A DNA stretch of 64,000 nt from Phalacrocorax aristotelis (taxonomy: Eukaryota; Chordata; Aves; Suliformes; Phalacrocoracidae): NCBI RefSeq assembly GCF_949628215.1, contig NC_134283.1, forward strand, positions 30,854,975 to 30,918,974, in the 5' to 3' direction. A program made the position numbers and the translations under genes. The notes under the pieces are model-generated. The model did no database searches. It was not told the DNA's origin and saw nothing but the letters and a program-made list of their open reading frames with translations. Below are positions 35,591 through 51,163 of this stretch, piece by piece. Position 1 is the stretch's first letter. Each line of letters starts with the position of its first letter.

Positions 35591-38500
35591 CTGTCAGAGA
35601 GGCCATTTTAGGCATTTAAATACTTGGGCACCTGGCATGCCACCTAAAAGAACCACTAAAATATCTTTTGTTACCACCTCGTACCCAAATGGCTTTTCTT
35701 TTTACAGTGTGGTATTTCAGCGGTTATGCCCATCCTGTTGGAACTTTCATAATAGAATGTTTTCAGTAAGAAAATGCTGATTAAAATCAAAATGTCTGTG
35801 GGAATTCGTCAGTGTCAGCAAAACTTTAATCAGGAACCTACCTGGTTTCCTGCCAGTTTGCTTGGCTCCTTGGCTGCCTGCCTGGTGGGTTGCTGCGGAG
35901 CCGGGCCCCCAGCATTTCTGGCCCTCGGCTCTTTCACAGGCTAGTAGGAGAGCTGCCAGGGACTTCTGCGAGCTGGAGAGGTGGGACCAGAAGTATCTGG
36001 AGAGCTTTATTTAGGTTATTCTGGAATACTATAAAAGAGTGATGGGGGGGGGGGGGGGAGAAAAATCACAGTATCTAACCTTTTTCATTAGGATGTGAAT
36101 CTCTTTCTTGGAAAAAGTTACACTTCTTTGTGATCAAAAGTGCTACTTCTTATACAGGTCTGTTTCTACTCCTGACTCACTTAAAGCAGCTAGCATCTAA
36201 CTGCTAGATCCTCTTCACTGACACTGTTTGCTTAGGAATCACCTTTCAGCTGTTGATAAGGATTTGAGTAAAGGAGGTACCTGAAGGCATCAGTTTCAAA
36301 TGTTTTGTCTCACAATAAAAAAGGGATTGTGGCAGTCTTCGGTTTTCTGAAGAAAATGTACATCTAATATAGAGAGCTAGTTTTTGACTTCTCATTGGTT
36401 TCTCCAAGTTTTTTTTTTTTCCTTAATAAAGTTGAATAATATCTCTGTTGCTCAGCTGAGTTGCTGTCATACACAAGATTTGCTGATTTCCAGTTGTATG
36501 TTTTGGTTTCACTCTCTGAATCAAGGAAAATCAGCATGTTTTCTCAGTGCTACACATAAAATACAGCCCAGAGAACATCTAACAAGTTGTTTTGCAGTCT
36601 CAGAATTCTGAGCAATTTATGGCCATACCTCAAATCTACCAATAAGAAACTTTATTATAACATTCTCTTGAGACCAAACAGGTCGAGGTTAAGCATTTCA
36701 AAGTGCTGAAGGTCCATCAGTCTCAATATCCAATAAACCAACTTTTCTTTGACGATTATTAGCTAGTTTTTGTTCAGGATTGTTTTAACAATTTCTGGTG
36801 AGTTTCACTCAATGTCCTTCAGAGGTTTGCTAATTTAATGCCAGTTAGTATGCAGATGACTTAGACCTTGGTGATTGGGTTGATATCCCAGTTTTATTCT
36901 CAAACTTGTAGCCAAGTTTGTCCATACTTGAAAGTCAAATTTCAGGTCAAATAAAGGAGGGTCTTTAACATTGCTGGTTATGATGCGATAATTTGGTTCA
37001 TGCTTCTTGGATTGTATTGGAATTGTTCCCTTACGGAAAGATGCATTGTAATTTATGTCTGAAGACTATCTTTGCTAGATGTCCTTATTCCCACGTTTTA
37101 CCCCAATTATGTGTTTTTTGTGTTGTATTATATTTTCCCTATTGTGTACGCTTGTGTTTTATGAGTCTTCATTTTGACTTTAATTGCCAGGGATCTTGGT
37201 TCCTTTAAAATTGTGTGCTGGATTGTTACCTGTTCCTTATTTTACCTCTGCAATCTCTGAACATGGAGGGGGAGGGGAAACAAAAACAAAGAATATCTCT
37301 GCTGAGCTTAATCTTGGGCTTATTTGATCTGTTAATTGCAGAATAAAATGGTTATTTCTTAAAATTTCTCCAAAGGAACAAGTACATGACTACATTTTCA
37401 CTGAAAATCAGGGACTCTTAAAATGTTGTTATTGAAATTCAGGAAAAGGTGACCAAAACCAGGGACTCCATATGCACAACAACAACAAAAAATGGGGAAA
37501 GGCCATGATCTTTTTTTTTTTAATGATAAGAAGCGTGTCTCTAGGAAGTGACATGTTTTGATTGGCAAAACCAAATGTACTTGGGTTGCCAAAGACACTA
37601 TTGCTGTCTTGGATTTTTAAAAGGCATCTGAGCTACAGTATAAGTGATGCTGGATTGTACTAAACCAAACCTTTTATTTCAAGTACAAAACATCTTTTTG
37701 GAATGGCTGGTGAGCAGTATTTTGACTCAAAACTTTCGTCAAATACTGGGTGTTCTCTTTTACTCTTCTTTCTAGGCCACACTCAAGTCATCAAATATTT
37801 ACCGGGTGCATTCTAATGATATGTCTGGCTCTTGATGAGAGTTTCATAGGCTTTAGGAACCTGTTGGATGCTGAAACTTCTGTTTGTACAATAATTCTGA
37901 AATGTGCTCAAAGGGTTCATCTCTCCTGTGAGACAGAGACTAGTACATATAAATCATGTCCCTCACATAGGTGAGATACTTCCTCTCCCACCTTCTTTAC
38001 CAATGAGAACTTTTTCAGCTTCTAAGCAGAGAGGAATTTTAGCTCTTCTGTTGCTACTATAGCTTCTGAATTGTCCCATCTTTCACTGATATTTGTATTA
38101 CCAGATAGAGACAAATGCTGATTTTTTCTGGGTGCAGTAATTTGATGAGTAATTACAGCTTTTAAAATAAATTTGCCAGAAGTTTTACAAGTAGCATAGC
38201 TCAAACTGTTCACTGTACTCCATGTTTTCATCTCTCTTTGAAAAAGCTATGGACTTCCCATCTGAAGACTCAGAAAAACAGATGGATTGAGCCATATTAA
38301 AAAAAACTTGGATAGCTGAGAGAATAAGAAATGGCAGCTTAATTTCAAGTTATTTTTGGCTTCTTGTCACAGAAAGCCTCATATTTTGGTAATTTAAATG
38401 TGAATCAACTGGAAAGCTTAGCATAGGTAACAGTTCATGTTACTGATATAGTATGTAGATTTAAAGAAATCTTTTAAGTGTTTGAAAAGTCTTCATGGAA

Positions 38501-41500
38501 GTTTAAATTATGTTCTTTCCTAACAGAGTCTGGCAGAACTAGAAGTACTATGTAACCACCTATATGAAGGAACTGATCTAGCACAGCGAATGCAAGCTGA
38601 GAAGGTACTCTTGGAGCTTATTGATAGCCCAGAATGTCTTAGCCAATGCCAACTTCTATTGGAACGAGGAACAGTAAGTATGTGGAAGATGTGTTTTCCA
38701 TAAATGTAATCATGCTTGTGGAACCTCACATAGATTTTTCAATCATTGGTCATTACCATGTCAGATACTAAAGACAAAATGCTTTCCTTTTTTAATACAT
38801 ATTCATATGTATACATTTTCATAAATGATTCTAGAATTCTTCTCATTTGGAGGTGGTCTTTGTAGAATTGACAGTACCTTGCATTAGAGATGTTAGGGAC
38901 AAAAAGGGAAAGTATCTTAGCTTTCAGTACTTTCAGAAGGGATCTAATCAGGGTTTGTGTCACTTGTAGAGCAGTGTTGGGAAACAGTGTGGTATAACCT
39001 GATGTTTGAACATCACCTTGTTCTAGTTTCTAGGTATTAGCTACAATGAAAAAAAATGTATTAAAAAAATCCTTAAACTGCTTCTCTGTTGTCTGTTAGT
39101 TTAAAACATTCTCTTACCATTATTCAGTTTCATTTTTGATGTTTAATTACATAGTTAACTCTAGATAAAGTGGTGGGGGAGTTGATTCAGATTTGATAGT
39201 CTAAGCTAAGTCCAGTATAATTCTTGTCATGTTTTTCAAATCATTCAGAGAGAGAATGAAAAAGAAGAAACAGATTTAAAAATACCTTTAATCCAGGGCT
39301 GGACCCATGGTAATCATCCCATGGTTCTAAATTATCAAGTGATTTAAAAACAGGTTTCAAAATTAAAGAACTCCACTGAATACTGAAATTATTCTTAGAT
39401 GAATGGTTTCCATCAAGGGGGATGATATTTTTAGGTCTCCAGTATTTTATTAGTGCTTTGTAATTCATGTTTATTAATAATGAAACAAAGGTATTACTAA
39501 AATACATCTTTTGTAAATTTTTGGTACACTTAACAAACATAACCAACACCTGATAACCCCTTTGGTTTATTGATTATTAATCAGGTTTTGACATATTGTC
39601 CCTGTCTTTAATTAGCCTTTTTTTGAATAATATCTTTTGGTGTGTTTTTGTAGACATCCTATGCTCAGCTTCTTGCAGCAACATGCCTATCTAAGCTTGT
39701 AAGCAGGGCATCTCCATTGCCTATTGAACAAAGGATTGACATACGTGAGTAAAGTTTGTGGTTAAATTTTCATTATAGTTGTTGTATCTAAAACTTCATG
39801 TTGGCACAGTAACCATTCAGTTTTTTCTCTAGTTCCCTCCATTTACCAAGCCTGTTATTCATAAGGTAGTCATTGTGAGAGAGGCGATTGTGAGCTCTCT
39901 CATCATTTCTCTGCAATTAGCTCACATGTAACATTTCCTTGTTTCAAAATTAAAATAAATAAATATGTTAGCTCAGATTACTTCATATTTTTAAAAAATA
40001 CTCATTTGTCAAGATAGACGTTTGGTATTTGCCCCACAAGACATTAAAGAGATTTAGTTCATGGTTGTAAAGGATGAAAGCTGCAGATACTGCTAGTACA
40101 TCTGCCAGTCACTTACATCTAACATTGCTCATGAGCAGCTCTTAACATCTGTAGAAGTCATTCCAGGGCAGTTCTTACTTGGAGGATTAAGATCCTACAA
40201 AATTTTCCATACTTTGTAGGATCTATGTTAAAAGTAGTTGCTATATCCTAAAAGAGTAAGCAAGTACGTGTTAAGTCCTGAAGAGTGAAAGGCGTTGCAT
40301 GAGGAATGTATGGTTCAATTTGGATTTTTAGAAAATCTGCACTGTTTTATCAGTTCTGTGGATAGTGGTACTATGAAATGTGTCGCCGAGAATCCACTTC
40401 TGATAAAATATTTCAGTGTTCTTTTACGTAAAAATTAACTTCAATCAACTTTATGTATTTCAACAGCTTTTGGAACAGGTTAACTTCCTTCTAGTTAGAG
40501 AGGAATTTCTGCAGCTGCAATGTGCATTGCCCAAGGGGATGTTCTAGTTTGAACTGAGAACATTCAGTAAGGACTCTTGTCTGAAAAAAACTTTTGTGTA
40601 TCTTGAGCTGGCTGTGAGAGCTGCTGTTACATAGTGAAATAATCAGTGCCCAGTATATGGGATTGTAATGAAAAATTACCCTGTTTTACCTGCCTGTGTT
40701 CTCTGAATTAAAAAACTGTTGTCATATGTGTCCTAGAATAATGATCATGTATGTAATGTGCTTTGTGTTACTAAATATACTAACCATAAGAGTATAGTTG
40801 GTTTGTTGTTTTTTTCTTAAATCCATGCTTTAAGTTTCTATTAGAACCATTTAATTCATTTTCTTTGCAGAAGAATTGTGTTGCTCATATCAAAATGCTT
40901 CTTTACAGGAAATTACATTCTGCACTACGTAGCATCTCAACCCAAACTGGCTCCTTTTGTCATCCAAGCTCTTGTTCAAGTCATTGCTAAAATTACAAAA
41001 TTAGGATGGTTTGAGGCACTAAAAGATCAGCTCATCTTCAGAGACGTTATTACTGATGTAAAAAAATTTTTGCAGGTAGGAAACAATTGTTCACTTCTGC
41101 CATATTTTTCTGTTTGGACCTCTTCATTTCTGGTGATCGGCATGTTATGTCACTGAGTTGTTATATACTTGGGTGGGAAAAAGTGTGAAGAGTGTTGCTT
41201 AAAACAGAAGATAGCCCTACAGTGAAGGGCAGGTTTGATACTTGTGTGAGTTCGTGGATTTTGATGCCTCACAGTATTCATAGAGCTGACATGTTTTCTT
41301 GTTGGCTTTCTTTTTTCTAAGCACTTCTTCATAGTGTGGTTGTAGAACATCAGCCCCTGTTGTCAAGCCATTCTATTTAATGCCTTAATTTTTTTCAACT
41401 GATGTGGAGATACATTTCTGATAGCATTACCTCCAGTTACCTGGTTAGAAACACTGGTGCGGCACCATCTGAAGAGTAAGACTGAAATGTTTTAAAGCAT

Positions 41501-44500
41501 GAGTCTGATTGTGATTCTTGTAATGATGGCAGCTAAAATTGTGCTGAACTGTTCAGTTCTAGAATTAGTTCAGATGTATTTTTTCAAGTACCTGTTATAG
41601 AGGGTTGATCAAAAAGATACCTTTATATGCTGTTTGTTGGAGTGTTCACTGTTATGGTCTTATATTGTTGCTTTTCTGTCTAAGCAGTGGGACTTCACCG
41701 GCACTTTAGCAGATACCGCTAGATACCCCTGCTTCTGAAGTTACTGAGGAAAGCTTGTGTAAAGTTAGAATGGTGGTACTCAAAATTGCAAGACACTGTG
41801 TATATATTTGTTATGTGGTTGTGGTCCTTGTTTGCCCCATTCCTTCTTCACTTCATGAGAAATTGATGATTCATATTTGTGTGCGTGGGTACTTCAATAC
41901 CTGCATATATGTATGTTCTCTCTCCATACATGTAATGAGGAGTGAAAGGAAAAAAAAATACATTCTGTGTCTCCTAGGATTATAGTGTACAATATAGGGA
42001 GATAGATAATAAATTTAAAGTGTTTTTATAACTTGTCTTGTTTTAGCGTATGTGTCTAGATCTAACATATCACAAAAATGATGCATTCTAGGTAGGAATG
42101 TGGAAGGATCACACATCTTCCCTCTCCAGTAATTGGATGAGGCAGGAATGGTCTTGTTTTACATTTCCTTCCACATTATTTCCTCTTCCCCCACTGCATT
42201 GGTCACTGTTATAAAGAAGATGCATTACAGGGTATAGAGGTGATCTTGCTACATAGTATTTGAAAATCGGAAATAATTTCTCCTAATGTCAAAGTGCAGT
42301 CATTTGCTATGAATCGCCACAGCTATGGACTGTCCACTATGCAAATTTACATGTCAAATCTAGAGTAAATACTGTCAGACACAGTGGCTAAAGATATACA
42401 GCATCCTCTGTGAAGTAAGTTTGGAGAAAGTGATTAGATGTCATGAGTTGTTAGCCAGACTTGGTTATTTCACACATTTAACATGTTATTTCATACATTT
42501 AACATGTATAACAAGGTTCTTAAAAAGTTTTCTGGGAGATGGGTAATCTGCTTAAAAAGTTAATATGAATTAATCTTTCTCAGCGTCTGTGTGAATGTGA
42601 AGCCTAGTACTTATTTTGAGGAAAAAATAACTAGAAAATTTAAGCTATTTGGAGATTTACTTCCAAAATGATCCATGATGTGTGTTTGTGTTGGTGATCC
42701 TGGCAACTCAACAGGAAAATATCAAGTTAACACTTCATGTTTCTTGTCAATGAGTTTCTCATTTGTTTTTCAGTCTTACTATGTTTACAATACCATTCAA
42801 GTTAATGTACTTTTTGAGGTACATTGGGAATGACTAATAAAAGATAAGTTGCAATATTCTGTTTATTAAAAACAAACTCAAGTATACTTCTCCACCATAT
42901 TGCAGTTATTTTTATGAATGTACTGTAATTGGATTTTGCATTTATTATTAAAATGATTGCAGTGTGACTCTTTAGTGTGTGGCTCATTAAAAATAGAGAT
43001 TTAAGTATAAAATTTAGCTTCTTAAGAGATTTCTTTAGTTAAATTAAGAATTCCTGTAGAAAAGAAAATTAAGCCGTAGATCTACTAGTGAATTAAATTG
43101 TAGATAAAAATTGGAAAAAAAAATAATCCCTAAACAGTACTAATATATGTTAATAATTAGCATATGGAGGTTTCAAATACATATGCATTAGCATTCCAGA
43201 TTGAACTTCATCCAGTGTGAATCTGAGTGTGATTTAATATAGAAAAAGACATTAGCAGCTATGTCTGCAGCTCTGTTCTGAACTCCTTCATAATTCAACA
43301 CACAGGTTTTCAGACCTGTGAAAAAGGAGACGTTGCATTTTTCCATTCTTGCAGGTTTGTGTCATGTAAGGAATATTCGTATAGACTATTTTAAGAATTT
43401 GAAATATAAAAGAAAGTTGTGTTCAAATTACAGTATAAGGTGTTTAATCCTCCTGAATGCAGATAGGACAACAATATAAATTTTGCTTGAGAGTTCTAGT
43501 TCTCTGAAATTTTCACTTTTGATTTGCTTTGGTGCAAATGACAATACAAACTAGGTGACAGTGAAAAGTTAGGCCACTTGCTAAGTAGCCAGGTTCTTCA
43601 TTAGCTGAACTCCGGGTGATCTTCAGAGTTGTGAAAATGAGTGTGGTTATGACAAATATCAGGAAAATTTTGACAAGAATGACACTTCTTTTGGACACTG
43701 GGGGAGCTGAGGCTGCAAACTGCAGCTGTGAAAGTAGACATAGACATCTTCCCCCGACTCAATGACAAGGCCTAACTGCAGTTGGTTTTAATTGTTTTTA
43801 ACAAAGCAGATTTTTCTACAAATGCTCAGTGAAGACAGCTAAATTTTATTAACTAAATGCAAAATTCTGCATTGTATCTGAATTTTGAAATGTTCCAAGA
43901 AACTTAAATACTGATGATCCAATTGTACCCTCAGATGCAAACATTTGACACGTACTGCCTCACTTTTTAGACACAAGATTTCAGAGGTGGAATATACCAT
44001 TCAGTTCAAACCAATCCATTGTATATTACTGTGGCGGGAGAAGAATTAGGTTTTTTGCATAGGTAGCATTTCAAAACTTTTTTTTCCTGAGTGCCCTGTG
44101 ATCTTTTTCATCCATGCATAGCTTAATTTTTTTTAGTGGTTTGAATTTCATGCTGCTTGCCTTACCAGCTTTAGAATACTGAACAGACCTTTGAGAAATG
44201 TGTAATAGTGAATTTCTAAATTGCGGTTATTTAGAGTGTATTTTTCGGATGGGTTTTGTTATACAATTCTTTAAATTTATGATGAGGCTTTTTTCAGATC
44301 TAATTAGGCAGTTTGAATGTCTAGTTCTATTAATAATGATAGAATTTGGCATGTAAGTCTTCTAAACAGCTTAGGATATCTCAGCCTAAAAATTCCTTTT
44401 GATTCTAGAAATGTTGGAAAATACTAAATAAAAGCTGTGATGTTTGAGCAATCCTATGTTTTTTTTTTTCTGTAGGGCACTGTGGACCATTATATAATAG

Positions 44501-47500
44501 GAGTAATGATTCTCTCAGAACTGACTCAGGAAATGAATCTAGTAAGCATGTTTGATTTTTTTTTTTTTTTCCTTCTGCAAGGGATGTATGTATTACTGAT
44601 AAAGCAGTGTTGGATGTTTCTGCCCTTCATAAAAATGATTGGAGAAACATTTCTTAGACATGAAGGGATTAACACCTTCCTCCGCCTGCCAAAATACATA
44701 GAGACACGAAATTCTTAGTGTAGGGACTCTGCCTGAACCAGATGCATACCATATCTGATACGGGGTAAAGTTTCTCTTGTCACAGTCGTTAGAACTAGTA
44801 AAGCAAACTGAATGATCAACTTTTGCAATTGTATTTCTGCTAATGATTTTCTTTTGCCTACATCTTAACCTGAGGAAGTTCCTCAGGCCTTTCTATCAGA
44901 AGGACATACAGCCTTAAAGGGAAAAAAGGAGGCGCTTCAGGAAGCTGTCAAGACCTATATTTATATTTAATTTCTAGTATAAAATAATTAATCTGCCAGA
45001 TATACCTATCATCTAGTTTAGCAAAGAAGGGAGCATTGTTTATTATGTCCTAACTTTTCTTAGGTTGATTATTCAAGACCTTCTGCAAAACATCGTAAAA
45101 TAGCTACCTCATTCCGTGACACCTCTCTAAAGGACATACTGATGCTTGCGTGCTCTCTTTTGAAGGAGGTGAGGATTTTTATAATTGAACCTAAATTGTT
45201 ACCATCATAATTGTCCCAGTTTCAGTCCTTAATATTTTCTGAATTGATGAATTGTGTATTTAAATGGATTACATGGCACCGATTAAACTCAGGTGACCAA
45301 AGAAAACGTTCAAAGACAATAATGCTGATCTTCCTCCTCTCTTGCTCTCTCTGTCTTTCCCTCTGTGCCATCTGTCTATATGTGTTGCTGTAAAGGGTGA
45401 AATATCTAAATTCTAAGCTTGTCTTCTTTTTTGATGTTTGTCTTAGTTGTATCTCAATTTTGCTGGGCCTACCATCTCAGTATTTGCTAAAAGAATTATT
45501 TATTAAACTAGGAGCGACTAAGAAGAAAGACAAATTCTTTATCTTGTGGTATGGCAGCACAGTCAAGTCTGGCCAAGGTGGTTTTCTCTGTTACTAGTTC
45601 CCTTATCCGTTCTGTAACATTTTGGGGTGATTCAGGCTGCAGCTTCTCAAAAGCCTTGACAGGAGGTGGTGAAGAACAGCATGCTGTAAGCTAGGTCTCT
45701 CAGGATCAGGTAGGTTGAACGGAGACCAAAGCTGGAATTTGCACTTTCTATTTTGTGCTAATCAAGGCCTTCCATAGCAGTGGAAGTGACACCATGAGGT
45801 ACCATTCTGCTCCTGTCAAGCTCAAGCAACTCTGTACTTTTGAGAGCAGCTTATTTTTTTAAAATTGCCTAATCTCTTTTCTTTGACTTATTTGGGAGTG
45901 CTGGTTTATTTCGTTTTTCTGAAAAACAAATTAATTTGGTGCTAAAATTTGGACACAGGCACGTAAGCTAAGAATTTAAACACAGATGCCATGAGAGTGG
46001 GCCAGTAGATAATAGTAGCAATTGCTTTTTTGGCTAGAGGTATAATTCTCAGGGTACGTGATTAAGGTACTGTTATAAAATAGGAGATAAACTGTATTAG
46101 CTTAAATTTCTTTCACAGTATGTTTTTAGTCTAACTAGCATGTTTTACCTCACGTTTGCAATAAGTTTGAAGGGCACATGTGGTCAGCTGCCACTGCTCA
46201 GATGGCAGTGTATTTTTTTTAATATACAGAGTAATTAAACAACGTGTAAGCCCTTTCCTCTAAAAAGGAAATGCTCTGCTAGTGTACACAGGATGTTTTA
46301 AATCAGTGTTGTAATTGCATATTACTGGAGAAATCACACACAATTTTAAAGAAGAATTAGATATTTTTGAAAGAACCTTCTTTCATATAGTAAACTCCAT
46401 TACACATCAAAACAATAAATGTATTTGTGAGAACCTGTATGGTGCAGCAGCCACTTCCTAGCTTTCTTCAGGTTCAGCTGGTCTACAGGTCCTTATTTAG
46501 TGTCTCATACATTGAAAGGTTTGTCTGAATGACATCACACAGATTTCCAGACAGAAATATAAGAAAATTATAATTAGTATCCTTATAATGCCAACTTTAG
46601 TATATGAAGCTGGTTTTAGAAATATTTCGGTGTCTGTAATACACTGAAAAATACACTCAACTAACAAATGTGGAATAACTAAAATAATTCCAAGAGTTTA
46701 AAAGTTACAGAGAGGATTGGTGGCAAAACAGGTTATGTTTATACAAGACATACAGAAATTCAACATTGTTTTCAAAGCCAAATTGATAATTTAGTGTCAA
46801 TTCTAATGTGGTGCAGCAGTTATTATCAAGTTAATGAGACACGAAACACAGTTGACTTTAATTCCTATCATTGGAATTTAAAATATTTTTGTTAATGAAC
46901 TTGAGATGCAACTTTGAATCTAAATAAGGAACAGATGAACTAGATAAAGTTGTTGCATTTGCATTTATTTTATTGTTTTTCCAGACAAAATTATGCATCA
47001 GTGACTAATGAATTTTAGGTTTGTTTTCAGTGCCTTTATATTGTGTGTGTCATTTTGAGGTAGTAATTTCTTTAAGATAAAATGTTATTTAAATTATAAT
47101 TACAGAAGGGGATTGATAAAAATGTGTTCTTACACAGTATGTTGAGTATAGACTTCCAAATCCCAACAGATTGTTTTGCTTACAAAGTACCTTTTTATTC
47201 TGACACTACAGGGGTTATAAAGCAGTGGAGACACTGACAGCTGTATTTAAACAGGTGTTGTAAATAGTTGCATTCAGATTACAGACTGTTCATTGCATTG
47301 CTTTTTAATGCCAGGTTTTTCTAAACTTGCCAAAGGAACGGTGCTTGAGTACGCATACTGTGAAGCTCATACTGTTTAGTAGCCTGGACATCAAACTGAA
47401 AAATAACCAATTGTTGAGATATTTTTTTACCCATATGATGTATATGGCATATACTCCACACTGGTCTGGAGTAACTGAAAGACAAGAACATGGAACCTTA

Positions 47501-50500
47501 GAGTTTAATTTCTGCAGCAAACATTAGCACTGTGTTAACAGACAGTATCAGTGACACGCTAAGTTCTCCCTATAAGTACTTTATAGAAAAGGATTATTTC
47601 ACCTGGCTTTTAAAAATTATTTATAAGTCTGGGAGCTTTAATGTGACATGGAAGCTGTCTCTGAGGTGGTAATACTGAGTTTCACCTTGCCTCTAAGGAA
47701 AGGCAATACGTTTTATTGTTGAAGGTTTTATTTTCCTCTTAGTATGTGTACTCTTGCTCTGAACTTTGAGTTTTACATCCAAATATTTTCCTTTTCTAAA
47801 TTGTTTTTAAAGCATGTTCTGTGTAGGTGACCTAACAAGATTTCTTTCTCCTTAGCTCTTGGCAAAACCTTTAACTCTTCAGGACCAACGGCAACAAAGT
47901 CTAGCAATGCAACTCTTGAAGCTTGTATTAAATTGTCTTAATTTTGATTTCATTGGAAATTCAGCTGATGAATCCGCAGATGACCTCTGCACTGTGCAGA
48001 TTCCAACAAACTGGAGAACAAGTAAGAAAGGATCATAACTGTTAATAGTCTGAAGTCTATACCCTGTGGACTGTGTAACTTTTGTCACAATACTTGCAAA
48101 TATAATATAATTTTTAATATGGAGTAGAGTTTTTTGCTGGTGAGTTATCGGTAAACGTCGTCTTTTATTTCTCTCACACTCTTCCTATTGTTATTTTTAC
48201 AGACAGAAATAATAAATGTAGTCTATAACATAGATATTCACAGTAAATCAAATTATTCTAATTAGACACTGAATACTATTCTCCCCCCTGACATACGAAC
48301 ACCTTGAAGAGGTACAGCATTTGTAGCATGTCTGTTTTCTCTTGTCCTCTTCCTGATGAGAAAACTGTGTGAAATTTTTTTTTAGTGTGCTTGTTTGCTC
48401 TAGTATGTGGGCTTGTTAATGAAGGCAGCAGAAGGGTTGCGTCTTGATTCTTAGACTCCAGAGGTTTGACTTTCTGGGCTCATACAGTGCAGACTGTGGT
48501 CTGGTATAAATATGTCCAAGCTAGCTTTAATGAAATTACCTTGGGTAATGGACGCAGTTTAGCACTAGCAGCATGGAGGTCCTTGTAGGCTAATTTATCT
48601 TGCCTCTTAGCAAAATCAGAGTCTGACTGGAAGTCTGCTACATCTAGCTAAAGCAGGTGCACAGTTTCCCGTACCCAAGATGGGACTTACCTATATAGTA
48701 TGATACTCTGTAGTGTTTGATATTCCTCCTTATTTCAACAATTCTGTTCCTCATCAGTTCCCACGCATAACTCCATTCTTTCTCCATTAATGTACAGTAG
48801 CCTCTAATTGCAGTGTGAGGGATGAAGAGCAAGAATATATGGCAAGCAGGAGAATACTGACAAAACGTTGAATTTGGGCAAGTGACAGTAATTTCCCAAG
48901 ACCCACTAGGAATGTGAAGCGCGTAGGTTTTCCCAAGATTTTAGTTTAGATACATTAAATTGTCCATGGATGGATCTCCCTTTTGTCATTAAACACAAAG
49001 AGTGCCTACTGAAATCAACCTGTGTTATATGATGCTTTATTTTGCACAAGGCTTCATATAAAATAATGCTTCTAAATCGAACAACTTTGAAATGTTACTT
49101 AATTTGTGGGATTACTTAATTGTGAATTATTGGTGAACTTTTTCTACCCTGCTGTTACCCCTTCATAAAATAGGGTAATTTTATAGTTCATTTGATGTGA
49201 TTACATGGCGAATCGGTAACTTGGTGTTTAAAGTTTGGAGATTTTTCCTGTTTATTGGTCTGTAGACTTCAGGCTAGTATCTGGAACTTTTGTTAAAAAC
49301 TTTTGTTTAAATACAGACTAAATTAATCCTTAGTATCTGGGATCTGTCTTGTCTTACTGTATTAATTAGTAATTAATTAATTAAACTGAATAAATGAGTT
49401 TACCTATATGTATTACAGAACAGCATTCTGTAAGCAACTGACAAACTATTGCATCATCTGCAGTTTAAGGGAAGTATTTGTTGAGCTATAGGATAGGTTA
49501 AATGTGATGAAGAGAGAATAGTGCTTTGTTTAATATTGTACAATGAACTAATTATTTTATCTATTCATAGCTTATTCTCAACTACAGTGATATCTCACTC
49601 TTACTGTTTCTGTTAAAAAGAAGATGATTCTATTAAAATAAGGATACATAATTATTGCTTGTAGAGAGTGATAAAACCAACTTATCTTTTTCCGTAGTTT
49701 TCCTGGAGCCAGAGACCTTGGACCTGTTTTTTGACTTATATCATTCCCTTCCACCAGTGCTGTCTCAGTTAGTAAGTGACATGTAGTGATTTACACTTAA
49801 GTAATTATGGAAAATAGTCTTTTTACATCTGTACTTTGTCCAAAAGACCCTATTTTATTTTGTGTATTAGCATGTTATGAGTCCCCTGGCTCAGTGCCCA
49901 GTCACAATGTCTTTTCTTTGAACTTCATCCCTAGTTTTTATTTCTGAATCTGAAAGCATTTAAATCTTTCCTCCCCAAATTCAGCACTACTCAGCCACAT
50001 AGAAAACATCCACTTAATTATTTTGATGAAGTCAAAAGCTCTTGTGAAAGGAAATTTTAAAACTGAGCCATATTGGTGTTCAATGATCATATAGACATTG
50101 CTGCAAAAATAATCCTTAGCCACAGAATGTACTACATACAGCAGTAGGTTGTATTTCTCCAAACATTACTTCTGAAAGTTTAAATTTTTTTAATCTTAGA
50201 GTATTTTTTTATTCTTCAGGCACTGTCTTGTTTAGTTCAGTTTGCTTCTACAAGGAGGTCTTTATTCAGCAACCCAGAACGTGCCAAGTATCTTGGTAAT
50301 CTAATCAAAGGAGTGAAACAAATACTTGAAAATCCACAGGTATCTTTTTATTTTTCATTTTATTTATTTAAAATGCTAAAACAGCTGTAGATTTGTTTTT
50401 CTAGTTAGTCTTCATTAATTTACTGACTCTATCAAAACCACTTTCAGCCAGACATCTGTTTGCTTTGACTTTTCTATCCAAAATGAAGCAAATATGCAAA

Positions 50501-51127
50501 TAGAATTGTCACCCAGTTAGCAATAGTGCTTTAAATATTTCTATTAGGTTAAGCTGTTAACTTTTTAAAATTTGCTTCTTCAAATTTAGGGTTTATCTGA
50601 TCCGGGTAATTACCATGAATTCTGTCGGTTTTTGGCTCGGCTAAAGACAAACTATCAACTAGGAGAGCTAGTAATGGTGAAAGATTACCCAGAAGTCATC
50701 CAACTTATAGCAAATTTTACTGTTACTAGCTTACAGGTAAGAATATATACAGAAGTCTTCAACTCTTGAATGACAAAGAGGACTCACCCTGGTTCTGCAT
50801 GTTGGTGTTTTTTGGGGAGGTGGTGAGGCTTGTCTTTATGTAAAAATATGTTTTGTCAGTGATGTATCTGAGATTTCTAAATTCTCTAGGGCTAGTTCCC
50901 ACTCCTCCTATGAAGTTTTGTAATGGGAGCAGATTTAAAGATGAAAATGACCACTGAAGTAGGAGATAGATAGATAGATGTTACTCCTTCAGCCTTAGTC
51001 CTCACCCTGGAAAAAAAAAATCCAACAAACTAAACCCTTTATCCAATCCCAAAATACTTACAGCTACACTCCCATGTAAACTTCAAAGTGCCTACACTGG
51101 CTAGGTTCTTGTGTTTTGCTTTTGTGC

Positions 51128-51163
<36 letters not shown>

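Larger units (their letters stand above)
41076..49697 (+). other. RANBP17: RANBP17 introns 4 to 7
   Basis: These are the introns between exons 4 and 8 (41076-44475, 44542-45063, 45169-47855, 48022-49697). They contain no recognised mobile element. There is a 21-bp tandem duplication, 20/21 identical, at 42465-42506. AT-rich, TAAT-rich stretches occur near 43.0-43.25 kb and 49.3-49.4 kb. Introns 2 and 3 (38674-39653, 39745-40908) are plain. Confidence 0.7.
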
